Assembly: GCA_902574355.1 (NCBI GenBank)
Contig: CACGNN010000003.1
Coordinates: forward strand, 62,001-126,000
Direction: 5' to 3'
Length of the DNA stretch: 64,000 nucleotides
Source of the DNA: an uncultured SAR86 cluster bacterium
GTDB taxonomy: Bacteria > Pseudomonadota > Gammaproteobacteria > Magnimaribacterales > Magnimaribacteraceae
In this document: one piece after another, positions 1 to 9,356 of the stretch
Numbering within the stretch: position 1 is the stretch's first letter
How the letters are laid out: every line of letters begins with the position of its first letter
The notes under the pieces: model-generated
Database searches by the model: none
Seen by the model: the letters and a program-made list of their open reading frames with translations, nothing else
Told to the model about the DNA's origin: nothing
Made by a program: the position numbers and the translations under genes

Positions 1-78
1 GGAGAATTAGAGTATGTTGATAGAGGAACTATAATTCATGCGTTTAGTGGAAGACAGAACATACGACTGGAAGACTAA
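1..78 (+). CDS. C-terminal end of an unidentified protein (5' end outside window)
   Basis: The first 25 codons of the window read open in frame 1 and end with TAA at 76-78, directly abutting the ATG of the next gene. The tail is charged and ends RLED. It is too short to assign to a family. The exact stop/start abutment suggests it is co-transcribed with the membrane protein that follows. Confidence 0.6.
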   Translation, partial: GELEYVDRGTIIHAFSGRQNIRLED

Positions 79-486
79 ATGAAGGTTTTCTTTGGTCTTC
101 TTCTTACAACACTAGTAAATTTTACTTGTGGACTTGCAGGTTTTTACATAGCGAGTACATTCCTAGTTTCTTTTGTTCCTAAACAGCAAAACGCCATTAC
201 CACTTATGACTTTTTATGGAGTTTCCTTCTCAAATTTACTGTCATTCTGATTTTAACTTGGATAATGTTCAGAGTCATGTCTATGTTAGATACACCAAAA
301 AAAAGAATATTATTTATTTTTCTTCTGGGAAGTTCTTTTTCTATTTATAACGAAGTTGATATTTTTTGGTCTAATGATTCGCTAACTTGGAGTTTGGTTA
401 TAATTATTGGTGAATCAATAAATTGGATAATGACAGGCTACTTGCTATCAAAATTTGTAAAGCCAAAACATTTAGGTGCTTTTTAA
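79..486 (+). CDS. Small multi-pass membrane protein, unknown function
   Basis: This 135-residue protein is strongly hydrophobic, with about four predicted membrane spans: residues 3-30, 45-68, 75-90 and 100-123. Short charged loops (DTPKKR, FVKPKH) suggest a cytoplasmic C-terminus. I recognise no family motif. The start codon directly follows the stop of the upstream partial gene, so it is probably translated as the second cistron of that operon. About 90 AT-rich bases separate it from dcd, which probably has its own promoter there. Confidence 0.6.
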   Translation: MKVFFGLLLTTLVNFTCGLAGFYIASTFLVSFVPKQQNAITTYDFLWSFLLKFTVILILTWIMFRVMSMLDTPKKRILFIFLLGSSFSIYNEVDIFWSNDSLTWSLVIIIGESINWIMTGYLLSKFVKPKHLGAF

Positions 487-578
487 AAGATATATCTAAG
501 TCATTCCGCTCTTGAAATAAATATTTATGTTTTTTATTTACTCAGCAGTATTATACGTAACAATAATATATAAAAAAC

Positions 579-1148
579 ATGAGTATTAAATCTGATAGGT
601 GGATCAAGGAAATGGCAATTAATCACGAAATGATTAAACCTTTCGAATTAGAACAAGTGCGTTTAGGAAAAAATGAAGAAAAATTAATTTCATACGGTAC
701 TTCTTCATATGGCTATGATGTTAGATGTTCAAATGAATTTAAAGTCTTTACTAACATCAATTCTGCAACAGTTGACCCCAAGAGGTTTGATGAGGATAGT
801 TTTGTTGATATTCAAAGCGAGGTTTGTGTAATTCCACCTAATTCTTTTGCGCTAGCTAGTACTATTGAATATTTCAAAATCCCTAGAAATGTTTTAACTA
901 TTTGCTTGGGTAAATCTACTTATGCACGGTGTGGAATTATAGTGAACGTAACTCCTTTAGAACCAGAATGGGAAGGCCATGTTACGTTGGAGTTTTCCAA
1001 TACCACTAGCCTGCCTGCTAAAATTTATGCCAATGAAGGCGTGGCTCAGATGCTATTTTTAGAATCTGATGAAGAATGCGAAATTAGTTACAAAGATAGA
1101 GGTGGTAAATATCAAGGCCAAAGAGGTGTAACCTTACCTAAGGCCTAA
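579..1148 (+). CDS. dcd: dCTP deaminase
   Basis: Deaminates dCTP to dUTP in the cytoplasm, feeding dUMP and then dTTP synthesis. The 189 residues match the usual length of the monofunctional bacterial enzyme. The core motif [19 protein letters not shown] is followed by the [12 protein letters not shown] segment carrying the expected catalytic Glu (residue 138 here), and the C-terminal lid has the typical [11 protein letters not shown] ending. The gene overlaps the convergent DUF3108 gene by four bases at its 3' end. Assignment rests on clear family motifs; a bifunctional DCD-DUT is unlikely given the typical proteobacterial sequence. Confidence 0.96.
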   Translation: MSIKSDRWIKEMAINHEMIKPFELEQVRLGKNEEKLISYGTSSYGYDVRCSNEFKVFTNINSATVDPKRFDEDSFVDIQSEVCVIPPNSFALASTIEYFKIPRNVLTICLGKSTYARCGIIVNVTPLEPEWEGHVTLEFSNTTSLPAKIYANEGVAQMLFLESDEECEISYKDRGGKYQGQRGVTLPKA

Positions 1149-1840
1149 CCTATCTCTTGAAAGTCTTTAATCTTTATTTCGACTTCTCTATCATTCTTGT
1201 CATAAATTTTAATGACTGAGTAATCTAAATCAGGTGCTAGCCAAAATACTTGTGATCGATCACTTTCGTCATCAAATTTTCTAGAAACTTTATAAGCCTC
1301 ATAGGTGCCAAAAGACGTTTCAACAGATTCTTTATCTTTTTTTACACTATAAACTCTATTTTTGATGACACCTTTCCAATATACGATGTAAGAAATCTCA
1401 TCAGGAATATTTTCTTCACCAAATTCTCTAAAGTCTAGACGTAATTGCAACGATGCCGAACTGGGGCCTAATACATTATCTTCGAGAGCTATAATTCCTT
1501 GATCTTTATTTTCAATAAATGAAACTTCATTTTTGCTCCAATCAAATTCAGCCGAAGCCTTATACCTTCTGAATAATATTCTTTGGTTAAATTTATAGTT
1601 TAAGGGTTTAATTTGATTATCAATAAGTTCAAAAACCTCAGATTCCTCCCTTCTGACTATTGAACCCCCATCCAATAAAGATGTTAACTTCCAAGAGCCA
1701 TTATCAAGCTTGATCATTTCAACCTGCATTTCTCCGACATTACTTTGTAATGTAGCGCGAGAAGGTTTAATTTCTTCTGAAGCTGTTAATATTTGGATTG
1801 ATGCAGCAATAATTAATGCGAAGGCGTGTATTATTTTCAT
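1145..1840 (-). CDS. DUF3108 secreted protein
   Basis: The 231-residue protein has an N-terminal signal peptide ([20 protein letters not shown]) followed by a beta-rich DUF3108-type domain with the pattern YKASAEFDW...RLDFREFGE and a conserved-looking segment near [14 protein letters not shown]. The family is periplasmic or outer-membrane associated and of unknown role. It commonly sits directly downstream of purN in gammaproteobacteria, as here, where only three bases separate it from the purN stop. Co-transcription with purM-purN is likely. Family recognition is from order and pattern rather than a search. Confidence 0.8.
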   Translation of the reverse strand: MKIIHAFALIIAASIQILTASEEIKPSRATLQSNVGEMQVEMIKLDNGSWKLTSLLDGGSIVRREESEVFELIDNQIKPLNYKFNQRILFRRYKASAEFDWSKNEVSFIENKDQGIIALEDNVLGPSSASLQLRLDFREFGEENIPDEISYIVYWKGVIKNRVYSVKKDKESVETSFGTYEAYKVSRKFDDESDRSQVFWLAPDLDYSVIKIYDKNDREVEIKIKDFQEIG

Positions 1841-1843
1841 TAT

Positions 1844-2449
1844 CTATACCTTTTTAATTATTTCCCCGTCAGACAAATAAATTTTTTTATTTGCTATTTG
1901 ATTAATAACCCATGGATAAAGCTCATGCTCTAATTCATGTATAGCTTTTTGCAGCTCATCTATATCTGTTGTTTCTACTTTTAAACTCGATTGGGCGCAA
2001 ATTGGCCCTCCATCTAACGTATTGTCAACAAAATGAACTGTAACGCCATGATATTCTTCATTATTATCCAATACTCTTTTATGAGTATCCAGGCCTTTGT
2101 ATTTGGGTAATAAAGAAGGATGTATATTTATTAACTTACCCAAGTATTGATTTACAAATATGGGACTAAGAATTCTCATAAATCCTGCTAGAACAACTAA
2201 ATCAGGTTTATATTTTTCCAGAATCCCCATTAACTCTCTGTCAAAGTCCTCCCTAGAGGAGTAATTAGTATGGTCTACATAGAAATTATCAATATTTGCT
2301 TTGGAAGCTCTCTTCAATCCATATGCTTCTTTTTTATTGCTTAATACGCAAGACAGTTCAATAGTTTCGTCTGATTTGAATTTATCGATTATTGCCTGTA
2401 AATTTGAACCTCCGCCTGATAGAAGGACAGCTACTTTAAACTTACTCAT
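1844..2449 (-). CDS. purN: Phosphoribosylglycinamide formyltransferase (GART)
   Basis: Transfers a formyl group from 10-formyl-THF to GAR in the third step of purine synthesis. The 201-residue length is close to the E. coli enzyme. Visible signatures are VLLSGGGSNLQAIID for phosphate binding near the N-terminus, INIHPSLLPKYKG with the catalytic Asn and His, and GVTVHFVDNTLDGGPI with the catalytic Asp. It follows purM with a five-base gap on the same strand, the common proteobacterial purMN arrangement. Confidence 0.96.
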   Translation of the reverse strand: MSKFKVAVLLSGGGSNLQAIIDKFKSDETIELSCVLSNKKEAYGLKRASKANIDNFYVDHTNYSSREDFDRELMGILEKYKPDLVVLAGFMRILSPIFVNQYLGKLINIHPSLLPKYKGLDTHKRVLDNNEEYHGVTVHFVDNTLDGGPICAQSSLKVETTDIDELQKAIHELEHELYPWVINQIANKKIYLSDGEIIKKV

Positions 2450-2454
2450 TAAAT

Positions 2455-3513
2455 TTAGACATATGAGACCTGCGATTCGTTCGGTCCCTTTTCCTGAATT
2501 TTTCCAATGGTTTTTGCAAACAATGATTGATTCAAGGCACCTAAAACATCCTCTTCATTTGATTTATTTACAGAGATTATCAAACCTACACCGCAATTAA
2601 ATGTATTAACTAGATTTTCTTTAGGTATACCGGTCTTTTCCATTAGCCATTTGAAATATTTCCCAGAAGGCCAATCATCAAAGTGATGTTCAATGATAGC
2701 CTTTTGATTCTCTCCAAGCATCCGCGGAATATTTTCATCGAATCCACCTCCTGTAATGTGTGAGATAGCATTGATGCTTGTTATTTTTTTTAAAGCTAAG
2801 ATTTCATTGACGTACACATGAGTTGGTTTTAGAAGTATGTTCCCTAGTTTTTCACCATCAATTTTTTTTTCGAGATCAATATCAAACTCATTTATAACCT
2901 TACGGATTAAGGAAAAACCATTAGAGTGAAAACCAGAAGATTCTATCCCAATTAAGATATCATCATTTTTAGGACCTTCTATACCTAAAATTTCACCTTC
3001 CTCTACAACACCTAGTGCAAACCCTGCGAGGTCAAAACTGTTTTCAGGAAAGGTACCGGGGTGCTCCGCTGTTTCACCACCTACCAAGGAACAATTAGCT
3101 AACTCACAACCTTTTGCAATCCCTTTGATGACATTTGCAGCTGTTTCAACTTTCAGCTTATCAGTTACATAGTAATCTAAAAATACTAGTGGCTCAGCAC
3201 CACAAACTATTAAATCATTGACACACATGGCCACAAGATCGATCCCAATAGTATCAAAGTTATTTAATTGCTTTGCTATCTCAATCTTTGTTCCAACACC
3301 ATCTGTGCAGGTCACTAAGATGGGGTTCTTTATATGTTTCGGAATTCTACTTAGAGCCGAAAATGAACCAAGTCCACTTAAGATTTCTGGTCTTTTTGTT
3401 TTTTCTACATAAGGCTTTATTTTATTTACAAGGGCATACCCTGCTTCAACATCAACACCAGATTGTCTGTAGCTCAATTCTTTACGATTTTGTTCTTTAT
3501 TTTCTGTAGTCAT
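2455..3513 (-). CDS. purM: Phosphoribosylformylglycinamidine cyclo-ligase (AIR synthetase)
   Basis: Catalyses ATP-dependent ring closure of FGAM to AIR, the fifth step of purine synthesis. The 352 residues have the expected length. Motifs include YRQSGVDVEAGYALVNKI at the N-terminus, GVGTKIEIA for ATP/substrate binding, VGGETAEHPGTF, and the C-terminal HITGGGFDENIPRML segment. It heads the purM-purN-DUF3108 operon. The divergent gap to the DUF2066 gene (3514-3577) must hold promoters for both directions. Confidence 0.96.
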   Translation of the reverse strand: MTTENKEQNRKELSYRQSGVDVEAGYALVNKIKPYVEKTKRPEILSGLGSFSALSRIPKHIKNPILVTCTDGVGTKIEIAKQLNNFDTIGIDLVAMCVNDLIVCGAEPLVFLDYYVTDKLKVETAANVIKGIAKGCELANCSLVGGETAEHPGTFPENSFDLAGFALGVVEEGEILGIEGPKNDDILIGIESSGFHSNGFSLIRKVINEFDIDLEKKIDGEKLGNILLKPTHVYVNEILALKKITSINAISHITGGGFDENIPRMLGENQKAIIEHHFDDWPSGKYFKWLMEKTGIPKENLVNTFNCGVGLIISVNKSNEEDVLGALNQSLFAKTIGKIQEKGPNESQVSYV

Positions 3514-3577
3514 CGACTTAGATTAAATTTTGTTTTATTTTATCAACCTTGGGTAAATACTTCTGAATTAATTAAAG

Positions 3578-4588
3578 ATGTTACAAAAATTTATTTTCTG
3601 CATTACATTTCTGCATATGACAAGCATTGTTTCTGCCCAAGAAATATTCAGCTTAAAAAAGTCATATGATTCACAAGTTTTTATAGAAGGAACAGATCAG
3701 GTTTCAATTAAACAAGGGATGCAACTTGCTCTATCATCGTTATTAGTGAACCTAAGCGGAAATTCAAAAGTAGTAAATGAGAAATCTATAAGGGCAATGA
3801 TGGACGCTCCAGAAAAATATATAACTCAATACAAATTAGGCACGGAAGATAAAAAAATTTATGCAAGTTTTATTTTTGAAGGAGACCTTATTAGATCCTA
3901 TCTATCAGAAAATGAATTACCCCTTTGGCTGTCGAACGACAATTTAATTTTGTCTTATCTCCCATGCAAAGAAGAAAGCGATACCATTAAATCAGAAGAA
4001 GAAAATGAGAAATGTAATCAATTAGAAGAAACATTGAATGATTTATCTAGCAGAAGAAATTCTATAATTGCAAATCCATTAATGGATTTAAAAGATATCA
4101 ATTATTTTGAATCTTTAGCATCAATATCAACTGAAAGATTTATGAAAAGAATATCCAGAAGATACGAAGTAAGTTCCTGGTTATTATGTTTGATCAAAGA
4201 TGAATTTGGTTTTTTGTTAGATAATCCTAAATGCTTCTCGTCTCTGGGGAAACAGTCCTCTCCCTCTGAAGCCCTCAATGAGTTATTGGATAAAGTTAAT
4301 TCAGAAAAATCTCTAGTCGTAGATAAAAATATAAAGAATAAAACCTCTATTAGGGTAATTGGTGTAACTGATCTAGCAAATTTAGAAAATGTTTTGAATG
4401 ACTTGAAATCGCAAGTACTTGTATACGGAGTTACTTTAAAAAAAGTTGAAGGAGATACTCTGGATATTTTACTTTCACATTTTGGTAAATCAGAGGACCT
4501 CAAAAACTTACTAAATATCAATGATGATTTTAAAGGAATAGATAATAGTTCTATGAAAGTGGATTCTTACAAATATAATAATAGGTAA
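3578..4588 (+). CDS. DUF2066 family secreted protein
   Basis: The 336-residue protein has a signal peptide ending near VSAQ and a DUF2066-like segment (YDSQVFIEGTDQVSIKQGMQLALSSLLVNLSGN, then YKLGTEDKKIYASFIFEGDLIRSYL), followed by a low-similarity C-terminal part with a possible repeated alpha/beta unit. Function is unknown; family members are periplasmic or membrane associated. In Pseudomonas and relatives the same gene lies between purM and hda, and here it diverges from purM and runs into the phosphatidyltransferase and hda genes with gaps of only a few bases. Confidence 0.8.
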   Translation: MLQKFIFCITFLHMTSIVSAQEIFSLKKSYDSQVFIEGTDQVSIKQGMQLALSSLLVNLSGNSKVVNEKSIRAMMDAPEKYITQYKLGTEDKKIYASFIFEGDLIRSYLSENELPLWLSNDNLILSYLPCKEESDTIKSEEENEKCNQLEETLNDLSSRRNSIIANPLMDLKDINYFESLASISTERFMKRISRRYEVSSWLLCLIKDEFGFLLDNPKCFSSLGKQSSPSEALNELLDKVNSEKSLVVDKNIKNKTSIRVIGVTDLANLENVLNDLKSQVLVYGVTLKKVEGDTLDILLSHFGKSEDLKNLLNINDDFKGIDNSSMKVDSYKYNNR

Positions 4589-4591
4589 GTC

Positions 4592-5137
4592 ATGCTATCT
4601 GCTATCCCAAACATCATCACATCTTTGCGATTTATTTTGGTAGTACCCATAAGCTTTTATATTTATCAAGGTAATGATCTTTTGGCTTTGATTCTTTTTA
4701 TAATAGCCGGTCTATCTGATGGTTTAGATGGGTATTTAGCGCGAAAATTTAATTGGCAAAGTGACTTTGGCCAATTTGCTGATCCATTAGCTGATAAATG
4801 CCTGATCATGGCAACCTTACTAGCTTTAGCCTTTTCAGACAAACTTCCTTTGTGGTTTGTATACATAATAATTTCAAGAGATGGAATTGTATTGATAGGA
4901 GCAATGCTTCACCTTCTTCTTTTTAATAATAAACAAGCTCTCTCTAATAGATGGGGGAAACATTACACAGGATGGACAATAGCATTATTTATTATCCTTC
5001 TAATTCAATCTGCTTTTCAAATTTTACCTTTTTACTTTGAATGGATAGCTATGACTGGGGTGATAATTTTCACATTCTTAAGTCTTTTTAATTACTTTAA
5101 GAATGAAGGGAAATTAATTTTTGAACAATTTTTATGA
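4592..5137 (+). CDS. CDP-alcohol phosphatidyltransferase family protein (PgsA-like)
   Basis: An integral membrane enzyme of phospholipid head-group transfer. The family signature DGx2ARx8Gx3D is visible within DGLDGYLARKFNWQSDFG and the following QFADPLAD, near residues 43-68, with several hydrophobic helices around it. At 181 residues it has the length of PgsA (CDP-diacylglycerol glycerol-3-phosphate transferase) and its relatives. The acceptor alcohol cannot be read from sequence, so no symbol is given. It sits between DUF2066 and hda and overlaps hda by four bases (ATGA), indicating one transcript. Confidence 0.88.
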   Translation: MLSAIPNIITSLRFILVVPISFYIYQGNDLLALILFIIAGLSDGLDGYLARKFNWQSDFGQFADPLADKCLIMATLLALAFSDKLPLWFVYIIISRDGIVLIGAMLHLLLFNNKQALSNRWGKHYTGWTIALFIILLIQSAFQILPFYFEWIAMTGVIIFTFLSLFNYFKNEGKLIFEQFL

Positions 5138-5862
5138 GCGAATCACCCGATCAGCTTAGTTTGAATATAAAACTTGATGACTCTGTAAGCTTGGATAAGT
5201 TTATTGAATGCGATAGCAATATAGAATGTTTAAACTTCCTAAAAAATACACTAAAAGAAGACTCTATCTCAAATTTATTTTATATATGGGGTAGAGAAGG
5301 GGTAGGAAAATCTTACATCATGCAGGCCCTAAACAGAGAGTTTATAAATCTAGATAAAAGGACCTTTCATTTATCTCTTAATGATAAAAGAGTTTCTTCT
5401 CATGAAATTTTACAAAACTTAGAGTCCCTAGATGTCATACTAATAGAGAACATAGATAGTCTTCCAAAAGATGAAGAATGGGAAACTCAAATTTTTTCAC
5501 TCATTAATAATGCTCTTACAAGCAAAATCAAAATTTATCTTTCTTCATGTAAGGTTTCAAAAGAACTGCAGATAAGCCTTAAAGATTTACAGTCAAGATT
5601 ATCCTATTTTACTGCGATTGAAATACCTGAAATTAGCAATGAAGAAAAATTAGATGCTTTATCTCAGTCTTCAGCTAGAAAGGGCATTGATTTAGATGCG
5701 AAAACAAAAGAATTTATAATCAATAACACCTCTAGAGGCTTATCCGATTTGTTGCAGCTCTTAAATGATTTAGATGTGTATTCACTTAAGAAAAAGAAAA
5801 AAGTTACCCCATCACTTATAAGGCAACTATTAAAAGTTAGATCGGACAATCCTCACAAATAA
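5134..5862 (+). CDS. hda: DnaA regulatory inactivator Hda (DnaA-homologue AAA+ protein)
   Basis: Hda binds the DNA-loaded sliding clamp and promotes DnaA-ATP hydrolysis, limiting re-initiation. The N-terminus carries a clamp-binding-type peptide, QLSLNI (residues 7-12), comparable to QLSLPL in E. coli. Walker A is GREGVGKS (53-60). The Walker B region reads VILIENID (101-108), with Glu where DnaA/Hda proteins usually have the first Asp. An LQSRLSYF box resembles the DnaA box VII arginine finger. The gene overlaps the upstream phosphatidyltransferase by ATGA and the convergent sppA 3' end by 26 bases. The 242-residue length fits the family. Confidence 0.92.
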   Translation: MSESPDQLSLNIKLDDSVSLDKFIECDSNIECLNFLKNTLKEDSISNLFYIWGREGVGKSYIMQALNREFINLDKRTFHLSLNDKRVSSHEILQNLESLDVILIENIDSLPKDEEWETQIFSLINNALTSKIKIYLSSCKVSKELQISLKDLQSRLSYFTAIEIPEISNEEKLDALSQSSARKGIDLDAKTKEFIINNTSRGLSDLLQLLNDLDVYSLKKKKKVTPSLIRQLLKVRSDNPHK

Positions 5863-7672
5863 TGTAGATTCCCTTTGGGTCATTGAGTTGGTCTATGTCT
5901 TTAAGGGAATTTATTACATTTTTTAGTATGAAGTTATCTTTTATGTATGAGGGGGTGATCCAACCAATATAACCTGAAAATCTTTTTGCTAATTGAGCTC
6001 TCCAATCAACAGTTTGAATAGGATAGTAAGTTGAGTATTCGGTAATTTCTGCCAGTTCAGCAGCTCTTTTAATGGCCATTTTCAGATTTCCAATTTCATC
6101 AATTAAGCCTAGTTCTTTTGCCGAAGACCCGGCCCATACTCTACCTTGAGCAATTTGATCAACTTGATCTATTGGAATATCTCTTGCTTCGCTTACTAAT
6201 CCTATAAATCTTTTATAACCATACTCTATTTCACTTTGGATTATATTAGACAGACCTTCACTTAGAGGTTGAGTGATGTCTCCTGATAGATCAATCTTTG
6301 AAGTTTTGACCCCATCACTATTTATACCAATTTCGTTAAGAGCTCTATCAAATGTAGGAAGCAGACCAAAGATTCCTATTGATCCAGTTATAGTGTTGTG
6401 TGAGGCCCAAATTTCATGCGCATTAGCTGAAATCCAATATCCACCGGAAGCAGCAACATTGCCCATGGAAGCAATTATTTTTAAACCCTTTTCTTTCGCT
6501 TCTAAAAGCTCTTGTCTAATTTGTTCAGAAGCAAAAACTCCACCTCCACCTGAATCTACTCTAAGTACTATAGCTTTAACATTTTTGTCTTCATGTGCTT
6601 CCCTAATAAGTCTTGAAGTTGAATCGCCACCAATTGTCCCTGGCGGTTGTACTCCATCAACTATGGTTCCTTTTGCTACTATGACAGCAATCTTATCTTT
6701 GCTTTGCTGCTCTGTTTTCTCTGAACGTATAAGTTGAAAATACTCAAAGCCAGAAATTCCAGCAAAAGACTTCTCATCTTCAGATTCACCAAATAATTCT
6801 TTAAGATAAGATCTTGTCTTTGTTCTAGGCATTAGTTTATCAACCAACCCATAATTTAGAAAAGCTTCAGATGTTGAACCGCTTTTAGCTGTTAAAACTT
6901 TGTCGGCATTATCAACTAAGTACTGAATTTGATCAGATGTCATCCCTCTATTCTTAGAAACTTCATCTTTATAAGAATCCCAAAGAACATTTAAGTAAGC
7001 TAAATTAGCTTCTTTAGCATCATCAGACATTTTGTTATCCAGATAAGGCTCTACCGCAGATTTGTAAGTGCCTACTCTGAAAACATTAAAATCTACCTTG
7101 ATCTTATCAAGAAAAGATTTAAAGAATAATCTACTTCGTCCGAACCCATCTATACCAATCAATCCATCATTATTCATAATTATTTCATCGGCATATGATG
7201 CAAGATAATATCCACTTCTAGAATAATAATCTCCAACAGCAATTATAGTCTTATCTGCGTCTTGAATTCTTTGTAAAGCAACTCCTACATCATATAAAAC
7301 AGCCTGCCCGGTCCCATCTATGTTATCGAGGCTCAATAGTACATTCTGTACCCTCTCGTCTTGGGCGGCAGATTCAAGAACTTCTAGCAAATCTCCAACG
7401 TATAACTCCCTTGGCAAATTACCACTCAGCTGATCAATAGGATCGTTTGACCCTGTAATTTGTTCAACAATCGGACCCATTGGGCTTATTACAAGTGCTT
7501 TATTAGTTGGATCTTTAAATTCATCTATAAACAATGAGCTGATAAATGAAAATATTGAAATGATTATGACGATTAAAAAAATTATATTCAGTGATAAAAA
7601 AAATAATTTTCCTGAAAAAAGCCAAAAAAGTGGATTACTTTTAAATTTTTCTAAGGGAGTTTTTTGTTCCAT
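5837..7672 (-). CDS. sppA: Signal peptide peptidase SppA, 67K type
   Basis: A membrane-anchored serine/lysine protease that degrades cleaved signal peptides. At 611 residues it is the long, two-domain enterobacterial type. An N-terminal span (about 22-48) anchors it. The general base Lys lies in FRVGTYKSAVEPY (K204) and the nucleophile in NVAASGGYW (S409), matching the E. coli K209/S409 arrangement. VDSGGGGVFASE and TITGSIGIFG are also family signatures. It is convergent with hda and shares the strand and a seven-base gap with the ArsC-like gene upstream. Confidence 0.96.
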   Translation of the reverse strand: MEQKTPLEKFKSNPLFWLFSGKLFFLSLNIIFLIVIIISIFSFISSLFIDEFKDPTNKALVISPMGPIVEQITGSNDPIDQLSGNLPRELYVGDLLEVLESAAQDERVQNVLLSLDNIDGTGQAVLYDVGVALQRIQDADKTIIAVGDYYSRSGYYLASYADEIIMNNDGLIGIDGFGRSRLFFKSFLDKIKVDFNVFRVGTYKSAVEPYLDNKMSDDAKEANLAYLNVLWDSYKDEVSKNRGMTSDQIQYLVDNADKVLTAKSGSTSEAFLNYGLVDKLMPRTKTRSYLKELFGESEDEKSFAGISGFEYFQLIRSEKTEQQSKDKIAVIVAKGTIVDGVQPPGTIGGDSTSRLIREAHEDKNVKAIVLRVDSGGGGVFASEQIRQELLEAKEKGLKIIASMGNVAASGGYWISANAHEIWASHNTITGSIGIFGLLPTFDRALNEIGINSDGVKTSKIDLSGDITQPLSEGLSNIIQSEIEYGYKRFIGLVSEARDIPIDQVDQIAQGRVWAGSSAKELGLIDEIGNLKMAIKRAAELAEITEYSTYYPIQTVDWRAQLAKRFSGYIGWITPSYIKDNFILKNVINSLKDIDQLNDPKGIYIICEDCPI

Positions 7673-7679
7673 ATTCTTT

Positions 7680-8033
7680 TTAGTTTATTAAATTTAAGAC
7701 ATTTTCTGGAGGTCTACCTATGATAGCTTGATTGTTTGAAACAACAATTGGTCTTTCAATTAATTTTGGATTTTCAGACATAAGTTTAATAATTTCAGAG
7801 TCGTCCAAAGTTTTTTCTTTCAAGTTCAATTTTTTATATTCGACTTCACCTGTTCGAAGTAATTCTCTGGGTTCAATTTCTAAGAAATCCAAAATTTTTG
7901 TTAAATCAGATTCTGAAGGTGGTTCATCAAGATATAGTACAATCTTTGGATTAATTCCTTCCTGCTTTAATAAATCCAATGTTTGTCTGGATTTACTGCA
8001 CCTAGGGTTATGGTAAATGATAAAATGCTTCAT
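7680..8033 (-). CDS. ArsC/YfgD-family reductase (glutaredoxin-dependent arsenate reductase type)
   Basis: The 117-residue cytoplasmic protein has the ArsC family signature HNPRCSKSR near the N-terminus, fitting HX3CX3R around the catalytic Cys, and the C-terminal pattern IERPIVVSNNQAIIGRPPENV. True arsenate reductases (ArsC) and the YfgD branch of uncertain role share these motifs. With no arsB, arsR or other arsenic gene nearby, the arsenate role is unproven and the YfgD-type alternative is equally plausible. Confidence 0.88.
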   Translation of the reverse strand: MKHFIIYHNPRCSKSRQTLDLLKQEGINPKIVLYLDEPPSESDLTKILDFLEIEPRELLRTGEVEYKKLNLKEKTLDDSEIIKLMSENPKLIERPIVVSNNQAIIGRPPENVLNLIN

Positions 8034-8048
8034 AGGATAAAAAATTAA

Positions 8049-8513
8049 ATGACATTAAAAAATCTATATTACAAGACAAAATATATTTTACTTATAAATC
8101 TTATATTTATTTTAAGTGCCTGCTCAGAACCAGATTACAGGCTTGTTGATGGGAGTTCTGGGAAAGTAGATGACTTTTTAGGAAAGTGGTTAATCGTAAA
8201 TTATTGGGCAGACTGGTGCCCACCCTGTATTAAAGAGATGCCTGAACTAGAAAGTTTTTATAATGATAATAAGGGACAGGCTCTAGTATTAACTTATAAC
8301 TTCGATAGACTTGAAGTTGAAGAATTGGAAAATCAAATTATCAGATTTGGTGTTAATGTCCCAAGTATTTTAAATGATCCTGGAGTATTATTTGGATGGG
8401 AGTCTCCACCAAGCTTACCAGCTACCTTTGTTCTTGATCCTGAAGGTAAGCTCATCCACACACTAATAGGACCCCAAACACAGGAGAGCCTCGAAGCTCT
8501 AATAGGGCTTTGA
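8049..8513 (+). CDS. TlpA-like thiol-disulfide oxidoreductase, lipoprotein
   Basis: The 154-residue protein begins with a signal peptide and lipobox LSAC (lipidated Cys25), then a thioredoxin fold with WCPPC (Cys57 and Cys60) and a cis-Pro segment SLPATFVLD. This is the pattern of membrane-tethered periplasmic reductases of the TlpA/ResA group that reduce specific disulfides, for example in cytochrome c or copper-centre assembly. Its partner cannot be read from context. It starts 15 bases from the divergent ArsC-like gene and ends six bases before the convergent M23 peptidase. Confidence 0.9.
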   Translation: MTLKNLYYKTKYILLINLIFILSACSEPDYRLVDGSSGKVDDFLGKWLIVNYWADWCPPCIKEMPELESFYNDNKGQALVLTYNFDRLEVEELENQIIRFGVNVPSILNDPGVLFGWESPPSLPATFVLDPEGKLIHTLIGPQTQESLEALIGL

Positions 8514-8519
8514 AAATAA

Positions 8520-9356
8520 CTAATTAATAAATATTTCTGGATTTATAGGTATACCCAGGAAATATACCTCCCAATGTAAATGAGGTCCCGTAACTCTTCC
8601 TGTACTTCCAACATATCCAAGTACTTCTCCTGCAATCAACGATTGGTTCATAACGACAGCCTCTTCACTCATATGAGAATAACTACTTACTAAGCCATTT
8701 CCATGATCTAGGTAAACGACATTTCCTTTATAAAAGAAATTACCGATGAGAATTACTTTACCATCTAAAGGAGCTCTAACAGGTTCACCTTCATTGGCAG
8801 CAATATCCAAACCGATGTGTCTATTCCTAGGCTCCCCATTTATAAACCTTCTCACACCAAATTCACTGCTAGTTATACCTGTTACGGGAATATCCATCTT
8901 TGTTTTCTTGAAATCTGAAGACGATAAAGTATTTTTCGCGGTCAAACCTTCTAGGTACTCTCTTTCGATTCTTTCTTGCATTGAACTTGGAGGATTGACT
9001 AAGTCTTTATTCTGTATCTGTATCCTAGATTCCCTATAAAATTTATTCTCAATACTTAGAGTGTCTATCAGTTCATCATTGAGAATTACTTCAATTTTAT
9101 TTTTACTATAGGTAAGTGGAATTGGAGCAAGAATGTTTGCATTAAAATCATCATCTCTACAAATCGTAAATTTGAGATTACCTATTTGTAATTTATTCTT
9201 TAAATCTGAATCATTCGACTTCAGATAGTAGTTAACCAATCCTCCTGGATAATTTTTATCTATAGGAAAAGAACAGTTTTCTTTTTTATTAAGATTAGGA
9301 AGATTTGCACAGGATGATAATAAACATATCAATAAAACTAAAGACCTACTCTTCAT
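8520..9356 (-). CDS. M23-family peptidoglycan endopeptidase, lipoprotein
   Basis: The C-terminal M23 (LytM) domain has a complete-looking zinc site: HIGLD gives the HxxxD ligands, SYSHM the active His, and HLHWE the last ligand pair. I chose the start at 9356, giving MKSRSLVLLICLLSSC with a clean lipobox; an upstream in-frame start at 9380 would only add eight residues. The N-terminal 130 residues form a beta-rich domain of unknown type. Such proteins cleave peptide cross-links in murein or regulate amidases. The start overlaps the end of xseA by 11 bases, so the two are co-transcribed. Confidence 0.9.
   Translation of the reverse strand: MKSRSLVLLICLLSSCANLPNLNKKENCSFPIDKNYPGGLVNYYLKSNDSDLKNKLQIGNLKFTICRDDDFNANILAPIPLTYSKNKIEVILNDELIDTLSIENKFYRESRIQIQNKDLVNPPSSMQERIEREYLEGLTAKNTLSSSDFKKTKMDIPVTGITSSEFGVRRFINGEPRNRHIGLDIAANEGEPVRAPLDGKVILIGNFFYKGNVVYLDHGNGLVSSYSHMSEEAVVMNQSLIAGEVLGYVGSTGRVTGPHLHWEVYFLGIPINPEIFIN

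Noticed and set aside
3218..3669. Several overlapping plus-strand frames over purM and the divergent gap
   Set aside because: Mutually overlapping, no domain, and explained by purM codon structure.
6273..6737. 154-codon plus-strand frame inside sppA
   Set aside because: Shadow of a certain gene on the other strand; no ribosome site and low-complexity, Ser/Pro-rich product.
7680..8033. Arsenic resistance operon
   Set aside because: The ArsC-like gene has no arsB, arsR or acr3 near it, so only the family is called.
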